Shown in pieces: positions 5,572 through 6,427 of a stretch of 6,427 bases of DNA. Source of the DNA: Bacteroidota bacterium. Lineage in GTDB: Bacteria; Bacteroidota; Bacteroidia; Bacteroidales; UBA10428. Position 1 is the stretch's first letter, and each line of letters starts with the position of its first letter. The notes below the pieces were generated by a model. It saw only the letters and a program-made list of their open reading frames with translations. It did not search any database and was not told the DNA's origin. The translations under genes and the position numbers were made by a program. The DNA lies in assembly GCA_024640925.1 (NCBI GenBank), contig JAHEEB010000254.1:1-6427 (forward strand). The letters run 5' to 3'.

Positions 5572-6427
5572 ATGAAGAAAATTATTTCTGTTTTTCTCGG
5601 AACAGTTGTTTTGTTATCTGGTTCATTCTCTCAAATCAAATTCATTGAGAAAAAATTTCTATTCGACCCTGATTTGAGTGCAGTTGATATTGGTGACGTA
5701 AATAACGATGGATTAAATGATGTTGTGGTAGGTTCAGGGTATCCTTTGGAATTATTCATTCATTTTCAAAACGCTGACAGTGCCTTTAATTATTCAATAA
5801 AAGCAACATATCCCAACTCATACATTGGATTAAATGTATTACAGATTGCAGATCTGAATAATGATAGCCTTAATGATATAATTATCGGATACTCTGATTC
5901 AATAAGTATATACCACCAAAATAAATCAGGCGGATTTGAGCCGGTTAAATCATTTTATAGTGGTGAAGATGTTGACGGCTTGAAAACAGGAGATTTAAAC
6001 AACGATGGATTAAAAGATATAGCCGTTAGTCATTGGAATGATGATTTTATAAATATTTTTTATCGGACCTTAAAAAGCACATACAATAAGGTAAGTATAC
6101 CTTTTAGTGGAGGTGGTTATGGTGAACTAGATATAAAAGATGTAAATGAAGACGGACTCGATGATTTAATTTACCTGCAAAGCTTTTTAAATATTTTTTA
6201 TCAGGATAGCAAATTAGGAATTACAGATTCTGTAAATACACTCAAGTACAAATTAAACAATTATACTGGTTTTAATGGAATTGGCACTGGTGATTTAAAC
6301 AACGATAATAAAATTGATATAGTTGGTTCTATTGGAGGAAATACAGGTGCTATCGTTTTATTACATCAAGATTCATTAAATAACCTTTTCAATAACCCAG
6401 TCGAATTATCAGCATATGACATTCCAA
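5572..6427 (+). CDS. Secreted FG-GAP/VCBS-repeat protein, N-terminal part
   Basis: This frame is open from ATG 5572 to the right edge (285 complete codons), and the gene continues beyond it. An in-frame TGA two codons upstream fixes the start; there is no Shine-Dalgarno. Residues 1-20 form a clear signal peptide (MKK, hydrophobic core ISVFLGTVVLLSG, then SFS before Gln21). Five FG-GAP/VCBS-type repeats follow, about 47-52 residues apart, each with a calcium-loop signature: DVNNDGLND (42-50), DLNNDSLND (94-102), DLNNDGLKD (141-149), DVNEDGLDD (190-198) and DLNNDNKID (241-249). Each loop is followed by a hydrophobic strand (VVVG, IIIG, IAVS, LIYL, IVGS) and then an aromatic-rich strand (for example ISIYHQN, INIFYRT, LNIFYQD). 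Such repeats normally build a seven-bladed calcium-binding beta-propeller, so about two more blades are expected off the edge. Export to the cell surface or medium is inferred; a type IX C-terminal sorting domain would lie outside the window. The ligand is unknown, and no functional link to the MEDS-kinase genes is shown. Confidence 0.93.
   Translation, partial: MKKIISVFLGTVVLLSGSFSQIKFIEKKFLFDPDLSAVDIGDVNNDGLNDVVVGSGYPLELFIHFQNADSAFNYSIKATYPNSYIGLNVLQIADLNNDSLNDIIIGYSDSISIYHQNKSGGFEPVKSFYSGEDVDGLKTGDLNNDGLKDIAVSHWNDDFINIFYRTLKSTYNKVSIPFSGGGYGELDIKDVNEDGLDDLIYLQSFLNIFYQDSKLGITDSVNTLKYKLNNYTGFNGIGTGDLNNDNKIDIVGSIGGNTGAIVLLHQDSLNNLFNNPVELSAYDIP

Overview
The window looks like chromosomal DNA of a Bacteroidota bacterium. 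The signs are low GC, starts without Shine-Dalgarno sequences, a large cytoplasmic PAS-rich hybrid histidine kinase, and secreted proteins of FG-GAP type whose predicted signal peptide is followed by Gln. No rRNA or marker gene is present, so this placement is an inference from style.

Layout: (1) Positions 1-639, minus strand, hold the N-terminal part of a secreted protein that runs off the left edge. It is probably an alpha/beta-hydrolase-type esterase and is visibly richer in GC than the rest. (2) Positions 640-1775 hold no convincing gene but are highly structured. A tandem array of 42-bp units (twelve full copies plus a half copy, 1070-1592) lies between two direct copies of a palindrome-rich element (819-890 and 1658-1716). 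(3) Positions 1776-5204, minus strand, hold a two-gene unit: a stand-alone MEDS-domain protein followed by a 923-residue hybrid histidine kinase. They are separated by six bases and share one reading frame, so a single TAG codon divides them. (4) Positions 5205-5571 are a divergent intergenic region. (5) From 5572 to the right edge on the plus strand is the N-terminal part of a secreted FG-GAP/VCBS-repeat protein with five calcium-loop repeats in view.

The MEDS protein and the kinase most likely form one cytoplasmic sensory pathway: MEDS is a ligand-sensing domain known from DcmR-like regulators, and the kinase carries a short GAF-like region, three PAS domains, the HisKA/HATPase core and a C-terminal receiver. 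No DNA-binding response regulator or HPt protein is in the window, so the output is unknown. The most unusual part is the 42-bp array. Its period is exact over twelve units even though the units drift far apart in sequence, it decays from left to right, one frame is nearly open through it (broken by TAG), and it is bracketed by duplicated palindromic elements.
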